NCBI RefSeq assembly: GCF_901709675.1
Contig: NC_051098.1
Location: 6,633,000-6,696,999, forward strand
Reading direction: 5' to 3'
Length of the DNA: 64,000 nucleotides
From: Syngnathus acus
Taxonomy: Eukaryota; Chordata; Actinopteri; Syngnathiformes; Syngnathidae
In this document: piece by piece, positions 50,980 to 63,100 of the stretch
Position numbering within the stretch: the stretch's first letter is position 1
How the letters are laid out: the number at the start of each line of letters is the position of its first letter
Program-made: the position numbers and the translations under genes
The notes under the pieces: model-generated
What the model saw: only the letters and a program-made list of their open reading frames with translations
Databases searched by the model: none
Told to the model about the DNA's origin: nothing

Positions 50980-52063
50980 CTGTGGCTGAATTCTTGTGAA
51001 TAAGCTGTTTTAGATGTTCATTGGTCTGTAGTCTGCCTCGGCCGCTATGCTATGAGTTGAACAATCTTTTAAATTGCACCTATTATAACTCATAGTTGTT
51101 AGATCTTTCGAGGTCAAAGACTGTAGTTGGATGGGAGGCAAATCTTTGAGTCTTTTAACATTTGTTTTGTGATGCACTTTCTGTTGCTTTTCGAATGAAG
51201 TCAAATAAATACAAGTTTGATTAATTGGGTGTTGTTGTTTTTTTAAATATAAACATAATGCACCATCAAACTATTGGACGCAAAATATAAAATTTTGGGG
51301 TGTTGATATTTGGCAATTTTACATCAATGGCCCACATTTGCGAGAGTGTTTTGTAGTACACTATAGAAGGCCAAGTTCTAAATAACACTTTGATCACGAT
51401 TTACACACATTTTTAACCTTCCCACCTAAGTCCATGAACTTTGAAGATAAGGACAAACTTTTAATTTTGTGTGTCACGGTGATTTTGACTTCAAATTATT
51501 TGCACAAGCTGTAGCCTGAGGTGTCAGGGAAAAAAAGCCAAATGATGTGCAGCCATATTCCAGCAAAGTACTGATGCTGTCAAAGCAATGGAAATGAAAT
51601 CGTTCATTGGGAAAGTACAGGCTTGCCCATTATAAACAGGGAGTCGTTCATGTATAAAAGAGTAATTGCCTGAATGCATACCAATAGATCTGGAGCAGTC
51701 TTCCTTGGATGACGTGCATACAGACGAGCCATTGTTCAAGCCATAACGTGTCTGAGAGGACGCTTTATCAAAGGCTAACCTGCTGATGTCAAGTAGCACT
51801 TTGAGCACATGAAATACAAACAAAAACAAAATAAAGCCTCGCAATGATCCTTTAATACAGAGATATTGTAGTCATAGCAGAGACAGAGCAGTAAGATGCT
51901 GGGTGTGTTTATAGCATGTGCAGACTTTTTTATTAGCTGCATCACTGTCTGACAAGGGGGTCAAAGGTCAAGCAGTGAAGCAAAATGAGGTCAGACCACA
52001 GCCACAGTGGGTTCACCCTGGAATAAAAAGATAGTCAAATTGTTTGGCTTTGCAAATAGCAAA

Positions 52064-52358
52064 AGTCGCAGGCGTGCCGGAGCCTATCCCAGTAGTCATC
52101 AGGCAGTAGGCGGGGGACACCCTGAACCGGTTGCCAGCCAATCACAGGGCACACAGAAACAAACAACCATCCGCACTCAAACTCATACCTAGGGGAAATT
52201 TGGAGTGCTCAATCAGCCTACCATACCGGTTTTTGGGATGTGGGAGGGAAACCGGAGTGCCTGGAGAAAACCCACGCGGGCACGGGGAGAACATGTAAAC
52301 CCCACACAGGGAGGGCCGGAGGTGGAATCGAATCCGCACCCTCCTAACTGTGAGGTAG
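52064..52358 (-). mobile_element. second copy of the tRNA-derived SINE, truncated head
   Basis: Shares the body of the 7.25-kb copy (AGCCTATCCCAG, GGGATGTGGGAGG, GGAGAACATGTAAAC, GGTGGAATCGAATCC). The B box region is present, but the 5' tRNA-like end stops near GAGGTAGCG, so the A box is missing. No clear target-site duplication is visible. Confidence 0.8.
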
Positions 52359-54255
52359 CGTAGATGTTTTAGCGCTTTGGACCTTATCTGTTCACATGCC
52401 TGCACATATAACTGTAGGCATGTTCCAGCCCCTCAGCCTTGACACGTCTTTTATGCTAGATACGGTTCTGTGCTATGGGAAATAACGATGAGTCTTTATT
52501 TGAAAGAGAAAATGTATTAACCACGCTTCATCGCATTTTGATTAAATACCAACATTTTGACACCATCGGCACCGGGTTTCAAAATAAACGGAAAATAGAT
52601 TCTTAAGTGAATGGAAAAAACAACATTTTTTTTACGCTCAAGCACAATCCATAGCAGTTGAAAACCCTCAAATATCCTTGACCAAAATTAAACCAATGTT
52701 CCAGCAATAATGTAAAAATAACAACAACATAAACCAGATTGATTAACATTTAGGTAGTGTTTAAATTCAGAGCACAGGCTTGCGGCTGTGCACCCCCCCC
52801 CCCCCCAACACATTAACACACACACTTTCTGTGTGCTTTTAAAAATATATCATTAAAAATGAAAATTATGACGCAATCAATTCATTTACTTGGACCAGAA
52901 TTCGGAATGTTCAATGTATGTTGTTGTCATATTTATGAATGAATCTGTATACCAGCGCCTGGATCAAAGCTACCAAAGTCACGTTATACAACCTGCCCCG
53001 ACTTGGACCTGGTTTCATTGTCAGGTGTGCCTGGGGTGTGTAATGGAAAACGCCCTCGATCCACTGGAACACCCAGCAAGGCATAGCGCAATCGGTCAAA
53101 TTCCAAAATGCGGTAAACTAGAGTTGCCTCAAGACAAATACTATGCGGCACCAGTTTTTACGTGGAGCGCACATGCTCCTGTCTATGAAAATAGAGCACT
53201 TAGTACATTTCTATAAAAAATCCATTTTGATTTAATATTTTTTATTTGATTCCCTTTCGAACAGTTAATTGAGACAAATCTTCCACATCAGCTCTTGTGT
53301 TAGTTGCTCCAATTCTTTGCAGCGTAGGCTTGACGTCAGTGATAAGCAAATTCGTTGTAGCACACAATCATAATTTTCTCCATTCTTCCATTGAGCGTAT
53401 TTGTTTCAAAAATAAACTTTCCATAAAGCAAGACAAGAAATGTCACTTCTTTTATCACATCTGTAAGATGTTCTGGTACGCTGATGTCACTCTGTGCATC
53501 TTTTGCATTAGTGTTACTTCCAGCACTGATATAAAGTATTGCGGAACAAATACTTTTCTAAAGGTTGTCAATCAGAAAGCCATGTTTATTTATATGAATC
53601 AGTTGAATAAATGGTTACATATAGCATACAATTGATTCAAACGAAATTTACTAAAGATGCTGTCAAAGTGAAACCAATGTTTGCTTTTAACGGCTACTTA
53701 GATTCGTGGATATTGCCACTCCAAGCCTGATTGCAGCACATAAACTAGTATTGTTCACAACAGTGCTGACATCGACGGGGCTGTCACTAGTGCAACTGAC
53801 ATTCTTTTGTCAAACACGCTGATGCAGACAGGCCGCATAAGGTCGCTCACACTCTCTGTTCCCTCTGCATCATTCTGATTACAACCAGCAAACCTCCAGA
53901 ACCAAAGAGAACCACAGTGAAATGTGTGGACGGCAGGCATGTGAAACCCAATGCAGAGATACTGAACATCATCAGAGAAGAATGCACGTTCCCTTGTGAG
54001 ACTTCAGGAATAAGGAAAAGATAATGTCATACTTTGGTCATACTTATCAAATGGGGGGGGGGGGGGGGGCACCTGTACAAAACATCACAGTTCAGCAGTC
54101 AGAACATTATCATGGATGATGTCACATGACAACTCAGAGGACATCTTAAGAAACCTCAGCAGCAAACAGACAAAGACAAAGAATTATTCCTGGTGTTTTG
54201 CTCATTCTTTGTTTTGGCCTGTATGACAAAGTAAATGATGGTGGAGCTGCTATGC
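52359..54255. other. intergenic, unresolved block at 52.96-53.22 kb
   Basis: No gene is recognised. 52960-53220 is richer in GC and less simple than its flanks and carries a 108-codon frame without a known motif. A poly-C run lies at about 52793-52806 and a poly-G run of about 19 at 54052-54069. Confidence 0.5.
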
Positions 54256-55224
54256 TACCGTATTTTCTGCACTATAAGGTGTCCATATATAACTACGACA
54301 TGACTAGATTCTACCGTGGCACCATTGAGAGCGTCCTCTCCAGTTGTATCGCTGTTTGGGGAGGTAGCTGCACTGAATACAACATGAAGGCCCTGCAGCG
54401 CATAGTGGACACGGCTGGTAAGATTATTGGTGCTTCACTCCCCTCCCTGAAGGACATTTACACCTCCCATCTCACCCGCAAGGCGACCACGATTGTGAGT
54501 GATGTGAGTCACCCCGCTCACTCTTTGTTTGATCTTCTGCCCTCTGGGAAGAGGTACAGGAGCCTGCGCTCCCGCACCACCAGACTCACCAACAGCTTCA
54601 TACTCCAGGCTGTTAGGATCCTGAACTCTCTCCCCCCTTCTGTGTAGCGTCCTGTACTTTTGCGCTCTATTCTGACTGTCTGCTGTATGCACACTTGCTC
54701 CATTTTTGCTCCTCTTATTTATTATGTTGTTTGTTTGTTTATTATTTATTCATCGCTCTTATTTATTCATTGTTTGTGCCTTCTTGTTTTTATTTTTTTT
54801 GTGTTGTTTACTTGTATGTATATTGTGTACTATGTCTTGTCACCGTGGGATAGTGGGAACGTAATTTCGATTCCTTTGTGTGTCTTGGCATGTGAAGAAA
54901 TTGACAATAAAGCAGACTTTGACTTTGACATATAAGGCGCACCGGATTATAAGGCGCACCTTCAATGAATGGCCCATTTTAAAACTTTGTCCATATATAA
55001 GGCGCACCGGATTATAAGGCGCACCTTCAATGAATGGCCCATTTTAAAACTTTGTCTATATATAAGATATATACATTTGGCCCGCGGGCCGGACTTTGGA
55101 CACGCCTGCTGTAGTGGCTCAATATTGGTCCATATATAAGGCGCACCTGATTCTAAGGCGCACTGTCGGCTTTTGAGAAAATTTGAGGTTTTTAGGTGCG
55201 CCTTATAGTGCGGAAAATACGGTA
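54256..55224. mobile_element. TIR element (TACCGTATTTTCTGC family) split by an L2 insertion
   Basis: The left end TACCGTATTTTCTGCACTAT and the right end ATAGTGCGGAAAATACGGTA form a 20-bp TIR with one mismatch. TATAAGGCGCACC subterminal units recur, including a 65-bp direct repeat (54931-54995 and 54996-55060). The interior is interrupted by an L2 LINE 3' end at about 54300-54930. It also carries a hAT-like terminus (TTTGGCCCGCGGGCCGGACT) at about 55076. Confidence 0.75.
54300..54930 (+). pseudogene. 5'-truncated L2-type LINE, reverse transcriptase C-terminus and 3' tail
   Basis: An open frame ending at 54647 contains FYRGTIESVLSSCIAVWGG, LQRIVDTAGKIIG, HPAHSLFDLLPSGKRYRSL and RTTRLTNSF. These are hallmarks of the C-terminal region of fish L2/Maui-type non-LTR elements. 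The 3' UTR ends in AATAAAGCAGACTTTGACTT, a typical L2 short-repeat tail. The catalytic RT domain and endonuclease are absent because of 5' truncation. CATATA at both joints may be the target duplication. The upstream ATG at 54198 belongs to host or TIR sequence, not to the LINE. Confidence 0.8.
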
Positions 55225-58224
55225 CTCACCTTCATATTGCTGTACTGTACCGTACACCATTTTCATTCAGTTTAAGACTAAGTTTTTTAAGATTGTTTTA
55301 CAAATAAACAATTTTTTTTACACCTGCGTGATGTTTAAGAATCATAAAATATTACTGAAAACACTGCCTGTATCATTAACAACTGTTACTGACGGTTCGA
55401 CTCTCAATATTGTAATTTACTGTTCATTATTTCCACTGTTTCAAAATCTGAATAAATACAATGTTCACCAATATCCCAAAAAACTATTAGAAACTGGAAA
55501 ACACTTAACTCTGTTTAAACCAGTTGGTCTACTTGCAAAGGATGCTCTCCTATTACTTAAAGCAACAATTCCACAGCAAACAGGCTGTTCAAGAGATGTG
55601 TGTGGAACCTGCAAGAACAATTAACTAAGTGTTTAGTGTACATTCCTGCAGGTATTGTCTGTGTGCGTGTTATAGAAGGAGTCACATGGAGAAGCATGCG
55701 TAATGGGGGTTTTTACAGTTGAAAAAGCAAGGGTCACTTTTAGTGCTGATCTCTGCCCAATCTCATGTTGAGTGACCACATGATCTTTATTGCACACCAC
55801 ACTTTGACTTCAAATGTGCATAAAACAGACGGTGCGACCGTCTCGGTGTCCTTTTGTGAAAGAACCCGATGACCTACCCACCCAATCCAAGTTCAAAGCA
55901 TGCTATCAAGGATTTCTGCTGCTATGGAGACCTTGCAGGAATTTGTGTGTGTGCATGCGTGTGTGTGTGTGCATGTGTGTGTGATGATCACTACCAATAG
56001 ACTAGTGTTGGTTAAGGTTCAAGGGGAGTAGCAAGAAGCAAGCTAGAAGCAGAAAGGGTGAAGAGGAGGGGCACAGCGGAGGTTGAGGGTCACCTAAACA
56101 CAAGGCTCCTTGGCTGAGTTTCCCTGGGTCAGAGCTTTGAGGGCAGGAAGTAGCACAACATTATATCCGGCACTTGAGGTTGGGACCTCCCAACCCCCTC
56201 TTGTGCCTCTCTCACACACAGGTCACCCAGTGTGCCTTGACAATGTATGTTGATCAAAGGCATGGTCTGACTTTTGGGTCGAGGTGGGGGTGGGATATAG
56301 GAGATTAGCCCTGGAGGGTGTGTGTGGCTGTGTGTGTGTAGTGTAGTGTGGGTCAGCCGATCTTATTTCACCAAAGCCTGTTGTTTCTAAAACAGAATGC
56401 ACTAAGAACTAAGATTGGTGACGTAGTTCATTCTGTCCACTTTTTCGCAATACTCTGGAATTCAACAATTAAGACACTAGTGGAGTGACACAAATCACAC
56501 ACGTGATATGTGTAGTTTCTATTTTTGTGTGCAAAGGAGCTCAGCTTTGGCTTTTATGGGTATGGTGGCACTCAAAATCAGAGAAAACCAAATATGGATC
56601 ATAGACAGGACCCCCTTGAAAACCTGATGATTCATCACAAGAGGCTATCACAGCAATAAATAAATTCACAAATGCGCCACTTCTTAAACAGGTAGTTTCC
56701 AGCCATATACTGCTTTCTTTTAGTTGATAATAATATATTTATTTCCTTGTAAATTTAAACATGCCTTCCCATGTCACCTTTTGGACATAAGTTGGACATA
56801 AGTCAAAATGGCACTACAATAGCCAACGACAGCAATTATGATATAATCTAAAGTATTGGTTAAAAAAAATCTGATGATTTGTCACAATAGCAATGTAAGA
56901 GAAGAATGCAAAACTTAAAAAACATTAAATATACAAATATAAAAAAACTCAATGTTACATAAAAACTCAATGCAAACAATCTTATTATAATGTCATGCTC
57001 ACAATGTTCTGAAACCATGGACTTTATAGTATTTGACATTTGATGAGCGCTGTACTTTTATACATTTCATACTTCTACAGCACATTTACTCACTTGGTTC
57101 TCATGTGCATGCATCATGAAGGCAGACAGCAGAGATTTTTTTCAAACAATCATTTCCCCATGTTGTTGGCACTTAGTTTATTTATTCAGAATAACAAATG
57201 TCAGCTCCATTCTTCATTGTATTGTTGTTGTGAGAAAGAATCTGGGCACATAACTTTGCTTGCCCACTTGCTTATCATACAAGTGACACCAAAGATGATT
57301 CGATTTTCATGCTCCAACTGAGTAAGAGACAAAACACACATCGATAAGATAGATAAATGGAATGAAAGGAGATAAAAAAAACAAGTGGTGATCAACTTTG
57401 GCTGTGGAAACCTAAAGGGGAAATCTTCCATTCGTCAGTAAGTATAACGTGGAAATGGACTATAAACTTTCCAAGACTTACAGAACGCTGTGTTCTCTGG
57501 CACAGGGAGATAACAGTGAAGGTGGACGGAGAGGCTGGGCAGGTGGGTGGACATGAGCCAACACGTCGCATGGGGAACAAACAGAGGGTTCCGATAAGCC
57601 GAGCGCTGAGAGAACCAAAGGAATTTTAATGACCCACAAACCAGCCCGGCAGGTCTGTACGACTGAAATGCCAAAGATACCTTGTGTGTTCTTCTCCTCT
57701 ATACATCCACAATTTCACATAGACTCTACCAGTTATTGGTCTACGGTAAAAGTGTCATTTTATGGCCAAACAGTACTGTAGCATTATTGTCCACCTTGTT
57801 GTGTAATAGGATTACAAAACTCCCATAATCCCGTTTCTGTTCTCGCAGCCAGCGGTTCCTGTTTAGTTTTCCCTTCCCTACATCAGCTGATTCCACAAGC
57901 TTAACTTTGTTCCAAGAGTGTTATGTGTGTGTGTTTGTGTATGCGGATGTGTCACGCACTATGATTCGCTGCTTTCCTTTCTCAGTCAGTGAACCTTTTC
58001 GTCATAGGCGCAAGTCTCATTCGCTCCGTTTCATTTTGTAAGCAGCTGATTTACACTCGTCATTTGGCTGGCAGCGTGCAGCAGTCGCTTGAAAATTCCC
58101 AGGGTCATGTGACTGACTGCATGGTACTTGTGTGAGTTTTGTTATCATTTCTTTTAGCCTGGTGCAATGCTCTGTTTGATTCAAGTACAGTGGACCTTTG
58201 GAAGTCCAAACACAGGAACCAGGA
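55225..58224. other. intergenic, nothing firm
   Basis: A 142-codon frame at 55196-55624 begins inside the TIR element and lacks known motifs. GT-rich simple sequence occurs near 55.95 and 56.32 kb. Confidence 0.55.
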
Positions 58225-58335
58225 GGGCATTCCTCATGCTGCATTCAAGGAAAGTTGGAAGTCGGATTTATCCCACTGGGAATTTGTTAGTTATGACCTC
58301 AAAGCGTTTGAGGCACATGTAAACAACAAAGATGG
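58225..58335 (+). mobile_element. DNA-element fragment (TGCATTCAAGGAAAGTTGG)
   Basis: CATGCTGCATTCAAGGAAAG, GTTGGAAGTCGG, CCCACTGGGAATT, GTTATGACCTC and GAGGCACATGTAAACAAC resemble a common fish DNA-transposon end. No opposing terminus was identified. Confidence 0.35.
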
Positions 58336-58651
58336 CTGATTCCAATTTGTTTTTTTATGTTTATCACTGTAATTACTGATATTCAGCAAAATACACCATG
58401 GGATAAAAAAAAAGAAATTACCTCATACAATGATTTATTGACAGCTCAATCTAAACAAATCTACGTCTGCCGACAGTGTCTGACACATTTGAGTTGCAAA
58501 TATGATAAAAGAATCTGAAAAAAATCTGAAAGAAGAAACATATTAAAGAGCATTAGAAACATTTTATGTTTCATCTGTAACATCTGGAGACACCAGAGCT
58601 TACATATCTTGCACTTTGCTGTCCGTCTTTTGCCGTCATAAAGGTAATTAC

Positions 58652-59416
58652 TAGGGGTGTAACGATTCATCGATACACATCGATTAATCGATATAATGCT
58701 CTACGATTTATTGGCATCGATGCTAAACGTAAACATCGATTTATATCGCCGTGTTTGACCGCGGACATTAGACGCGACTTTATTTTGAAATCCAGTTCAT
58801 TGTTGCTTGCTTCCTCTTTCCGGGAGCAGTACGCGGCGTGTTGTGTTGTGAGCAGAGCAGGCACGTGAAAGGGGAGCCGACAACTACGCGCCTCCTGGGC
58901 GGGCTGGTGCTATGGCTAGTGTCCAAGAAGACGAGGAAATTCGCTCCCCTTTGGGCTTCAAGTCATTCGTTTGGAAGCACTTTGGATTCCAAAGAAAAGA
59001 TGGCTCAACGGACAATTAAAACTATTGTAAATAAATAGTTCAGTAATGCACTTTAAAGTTAATGGTATTACAAAAAAAGAAAGAATATTCATTTTTCTTT
59101 ACTTATATGAGAAAAAATATAGGAATTTGATAAAGTTCAGTGTTAAAATAAGCACTTTGTATACTACAATACTCTTGTAATTTCCTAAATAAAGAGTTTG
59201 CAGTACCTTGTTGATTTTGCGTATGAATTGTTATAAATCAGGATATTGTTCTATATTTTTTATTTAAAAAAAAAAAAAAATCGATCGTGGAGCACTATAT
59301 CGTGATGTATCGTGAATGAATCACAGCAGGCTTTAAGATATCGGCAAATATCGTATCGTGGTTCTTTGTATCGATATGATATCGTATCGTGACAAAACCC
59401 GCGATTTACACCCCTA
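58652..59416. mobile_element. 765-bp hAT element with perfect 8-bp target-site duplication
   Basis: The left end TAGGGGTGTAAC and the right end TACACCCCTA are inverted. The identical 8-bp duplication GTAATTAC lies at 58644-58651 and 59417-59424, as expected for hAT insertion. Subterminal regions are packed with ATCGAT/TATCGTG repeats. Internally deleted, it retains only the start of a transposase. Confidence 0.88.
58912..59019 (+). pseudogene. N-terminal remnant of a BED-type hAT transposase
   Basis: The frame from ATG 58912 to TAA 59019 encodes 35 residues with KSFVWKHFGFQRKDG. This resembles the opening of ZBED/hAT transposase BED fingers (a W-K-H-F-G-F type motif). The zinc-binding Cys/His residues and the catalytic domain are missing because the element is internally deleted. 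It is too short to be functional. Confidence 0.6.
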
Positions 59417-59499
59417 GTAATTACGATAGCCGAAGGTACCGCTCCCGCTGACATGTTTGTGTCTGATATAAAGGGCCGTGATTCTCCAATAAACACGTT

Positions 59500-59827
59500 A
59501 GGTAGGTAGAGAGGGCACGACTGATTGATTGACAGGGTAGCGATCCAATCATGACAACGCCATTCTCAGCCTGCGCTCCTACCGTGTTATCGATATTACT
59601 TTTTTTAAAGTATTATTAATTTTATATTCAAACTGAAAACATAAACTAAATAACACTGAAGTCATTCAAGTCATCGTGTCTCAAGTCAAGTCCCGAGTCT
59701 TTAACTTCCAAGTCCAAGTCGAGTCTCGAGTTTTTTTTATTTTTTGTCAAGTCAAGTCACAAGTCATCAAAACAGCGACTCGAGTCGACTCGAGTCCAAG
59801 TCACAGTGACTCGAGTCCCCATCTCTG
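59500..59827. mobile_element. older hAT-like element end (GACTCGAGTC-rich)
   Basis: CAAGTCAAGTC and GACTCGAGTC units repeat, and the block ends GACTCGAGTCCCCATCTCTG, i.e. CAGAGATGGGGACTCGAGTC on the other strand. This is a terminus seen in many fish DNA transposons. The 765-bp hAT element at 58652-59416 seems to have landed inside its left part, so the older element may start near 58.45 kb. The left terminus is not found. Confidence 0.5.
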
Positions 59828-59828
59828 G

Positions 59829-60050
59829 TCTATTGTTATGCAAATGTATATGCTAATGAGTCTGGTGCCAGTCTAGACGGCGCCAAGATGGCGCCGGCCG
59901 AGACGGCGCCATCTTGGCTGACGCCGTCTTGGATGGGGTATTGTTATGCTAATATACATGCTAATGTGCTGGCGGCGCCAGCCGAGGCGGCGCCATCTTG
60001 GCTGGCTGGGGCCATTTTGGCTGGCTGTGGCCATCTTGGATGGGGATATG
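59829..60050 (+). repeat. 108-bp tandem duplication with POU-like and YY1-like motifs
   Basis: Two copies begin TATTGTTATG at 59831 and 59939. Each opens with paired octamer-like sites (ATGCAAAT or ATGCTAAT, then ATGCTAAT). Each continues into a GC-rich part with CAAGATGGCGCC / GGCGCCATCTTGG motifs. Further GCCAT(C/T)TTGG copies extend to about 60.04 kb. No open reading frame of note spans it. Confidence 0.6.
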
Positions 60051-60081
60051 CAGGGCTATGTGTTTTAGGAGCCAGGTGTCG

Positions 60082-60183
60082 GTGCACCTAATTTGACATT
60101 CAATAGTTTGCGGGAGCCGTCCATGTGCACCTAATTTGACATTAAATAGTTAGCGGGGGCCGTTCAATAGTTTGCGGGGCCGT
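60082..60183 (+). repeat. 43-bp tandem repeat, 2.5 copies
   Basis: GTGCACCTAATTTGACATT starts at 60082 and 60125. TCAATAGTTTGCGGG-type ends recur a third time near 60164. It directly follows the 108-bp duplication and may be part of the same repetitive unit. Confidence 0.6.
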
Positions 60184-60199
60184 AATCGTCTCCAAGAGT

Positions 60200-63100
60200 C
60201 GAGTCGTTTAAAAGCCTGCATTTACTGAGAGCTGAAGGCCGCTGAAGGCCGTATATTTCACTATATTTGATATGCCTCCAGCATATTTTATATGTTATAA
60301 TTTGTTTAGATAGTTTTATAAAAAAAATGGTGTGATCCACTGATATTCATCACACATACTTCACCTTCAGTTGTTTGGCAATTATGTATTTTAACAGCAC
60401 CTACAGCGCTGGAGAATTTTTGGATTTGTACATAGTTTCTTTTCTATTTTTTAATGGGCACTTAGAACAATGTTTCCAGCAGAAAAAAAAACTTTGTGAG
60501 CAACAGTGGCAATGTAAGAGCTGTCCTCTGGCTTCAGCAGTGAGGGCCCGACTGTTTTCAGAAGATGTTTTGTGGGGTCATGTGACTGCCTGGCGCGGCC
60601 GTTAGATTTGTCAAATGGGGTCAAACGTCACTGGTGGTTGGGTCCGATTGCTGAAACACAGTCATGTGACATATGTCTCTCTGACAAACTAAAATAAATT
60701 GATTCCGCATGCATTAATAGAGAAAATAAAAGTAGCGAGTGGACTGTAGCTCAATTGTTCAAGTAGTCTTCTTAACAAAATGATTCAAGTAAAAGTCAAA
60801 CGTATTGTGCATCAAAACTGCTTTGTTAAATGCAATTTATAGATTAATGTAACGGAATCGCACATTTTACACATCTCTGTAGCTACGCAACACCTTACTT
60901 AGGTCGACAGCCAATTTTTCAATTTAATTCCATCTGGAATGCTTCAAGGCCTGACCTTTTAAGCGTCCATCCTGCTTTTCAATTTTCCTGAGTGCTCCAT
61001 TGCATACAGTATTACAATACATGGGAGCTATCCATTACAATGTGGCTACGTGGAGAATATGAATGAAAATAGATTAAATGTTCATGATCTCTCCAGTAGT
61101 AGGTAAATTCAAGTCTTGAATGTGAAAATGACTCAGGAACATTCCAGTAACCATTTGCACGAGGTCATCATGAGCTACGCACGACTCTTTTCTCGTCCTT
61201 ATGTTGTCATCCAAAGCTTGCCACTGATGTGACATGTTGTTTGCTGCTGTGGACCAATTGGAAATAAGCAGACAGACATTTGACCTGCTGCTGCCCCCAC
61301 CTCATAGCTTAGCCCCCCGCTGCGCTGCTCTCTTTCTTAACTCTGTTTTCAGCAAGCAGCGTGTGTGCGTGTGAGCCTGAGAGCGAGCGTGATGCATCCA
61401 GGCAGGTTTGCGTGATGTCCCTGTCTTTAAATGGGGGTAGAGCTTAAGGATTAGCTGTGCACTTCAGGGGTGCAAGAAGGAGGAAACTAGGAGAAGCAGG
61501 AAGAGATTCCAAATGGCCTGCCAACACAATGCCAGGTTCACTCACTCTCCCTCATGTTGATTACTTTGGCTTTGGTGAAACCGCAGGCACACTGACCAAC
61601 GCACGCACGCACATGCACATCCTCAGTATAGTGTGTCTGGCAATAATGTAGCCCGCAGTGTGTGTATGACAGATCACCTAAAGTAAAGCCCTTGTCTTCC
61701 TTTTCAATGACTTTGTGACGCTTGCCTGAAGCTAAGATGTGGGAGTCCTACTTTACATCTGCACGCCACTACGTCTGTGTGTGCGTGTGTATATGTGTTA
61801 GTGTTTCAGGGTAAATAGTGGTGTGACATTAGCCTTCTCAGGCAATAGCGATGTCAAATTACATTGGAAACGGGGTGTTGGGCAACCTCTTAGTTGTTCT
61901 GATTTTGCAACAATAATATAAAAAAATTGCTGTTACTTTCAAATTATTATACGTATATCAATAATAATAATAATTATGTCTGATTGGTTGTTTTGCCTAA
62001 GGCATAGGTTTCATAGAATTAAAGGAAGATGGGGCCAAACAGGGTTGCTTTTTTTTTTTACTGATATATTGTCAGGTCATACCAGCACTTTTAACAAATA
62101 TTAAAAAACAAAAGATTTTGGGATGAGGATTTACTGATATATTGTCAGGTCATACCAGCACTTTTAACAAATATTAAAAAACAAAAGATTTTGGGACGCA
62201 GATGCATTTCCCCCTTTAACTTTAATATCAAATGTGTGACTGCTTGCTATCTCTTCTTTTAATAGGCCTTCTTTTTGAATATGTGAGGCAAAAAAAGTAC
62301 AAAAAGTCAAATATAAAGCAAACCCCTTGTGTAAAACCGCTTTGATGCTCACTGAACTGAACTGAAGAGACACATGATCACTGACCACTATTTCATAAAT
62401 GACAGCAGTTCAAACCGTTTGCCTATCTGAAATGTTGGTCAACTTCCAAATTGTACAGCCTCGAGGCATTCGACCTCAGAGTGGCATTGAGTACCCCTGG
62501 TTAGTGCATGTCTCTTATCATGTATTATATTAAGCGTCATCTCAGAGGTGTATTGAGTTGACCCTTCAGAAGCAGAAGCAATGAACTGAAAAAGCGACAC
62601 GCCACCACTCATTAAAAATAACATTTTGCTTGATGCCCAACAAATGATTTTGTACATTTGGTTTCAAGTACAAGCACACAGACAAGTGGTCACATGCTCC
62701 ATTTGATGGTTCGAAGCAAAATAGAATTTTATTCATGTTTTATCGCTGACATGTGTCTTGTGCTCCAAAGTGAAACGGCTCACAGAGAAGGAGCTCATGG
62801 GCATGTCTTTTGTTTTCCTTCATTTCCTCCACAAAAATGGGCGCATTCCACAGTGCACAGCTTTCGTCTCCTTATTAAAGCTGAAAAGGCGCTAATGGAG
62901 TCCATGACTGTGACTTTCCTCATAAAATGAGACTATAACTAGATCAGAACAAGCAGCATTTATGTCTCACCACAAAAGCACCTAAAATTACTTTATATTG
63001 CAGAATAACACAACAGATTTGCACGACTCTTAGTTGAATGCAGTTGTGCAGTTATTTCTCCCAGACGCGTCACAAAGATTTTCACAATGTGGGCACAGAC

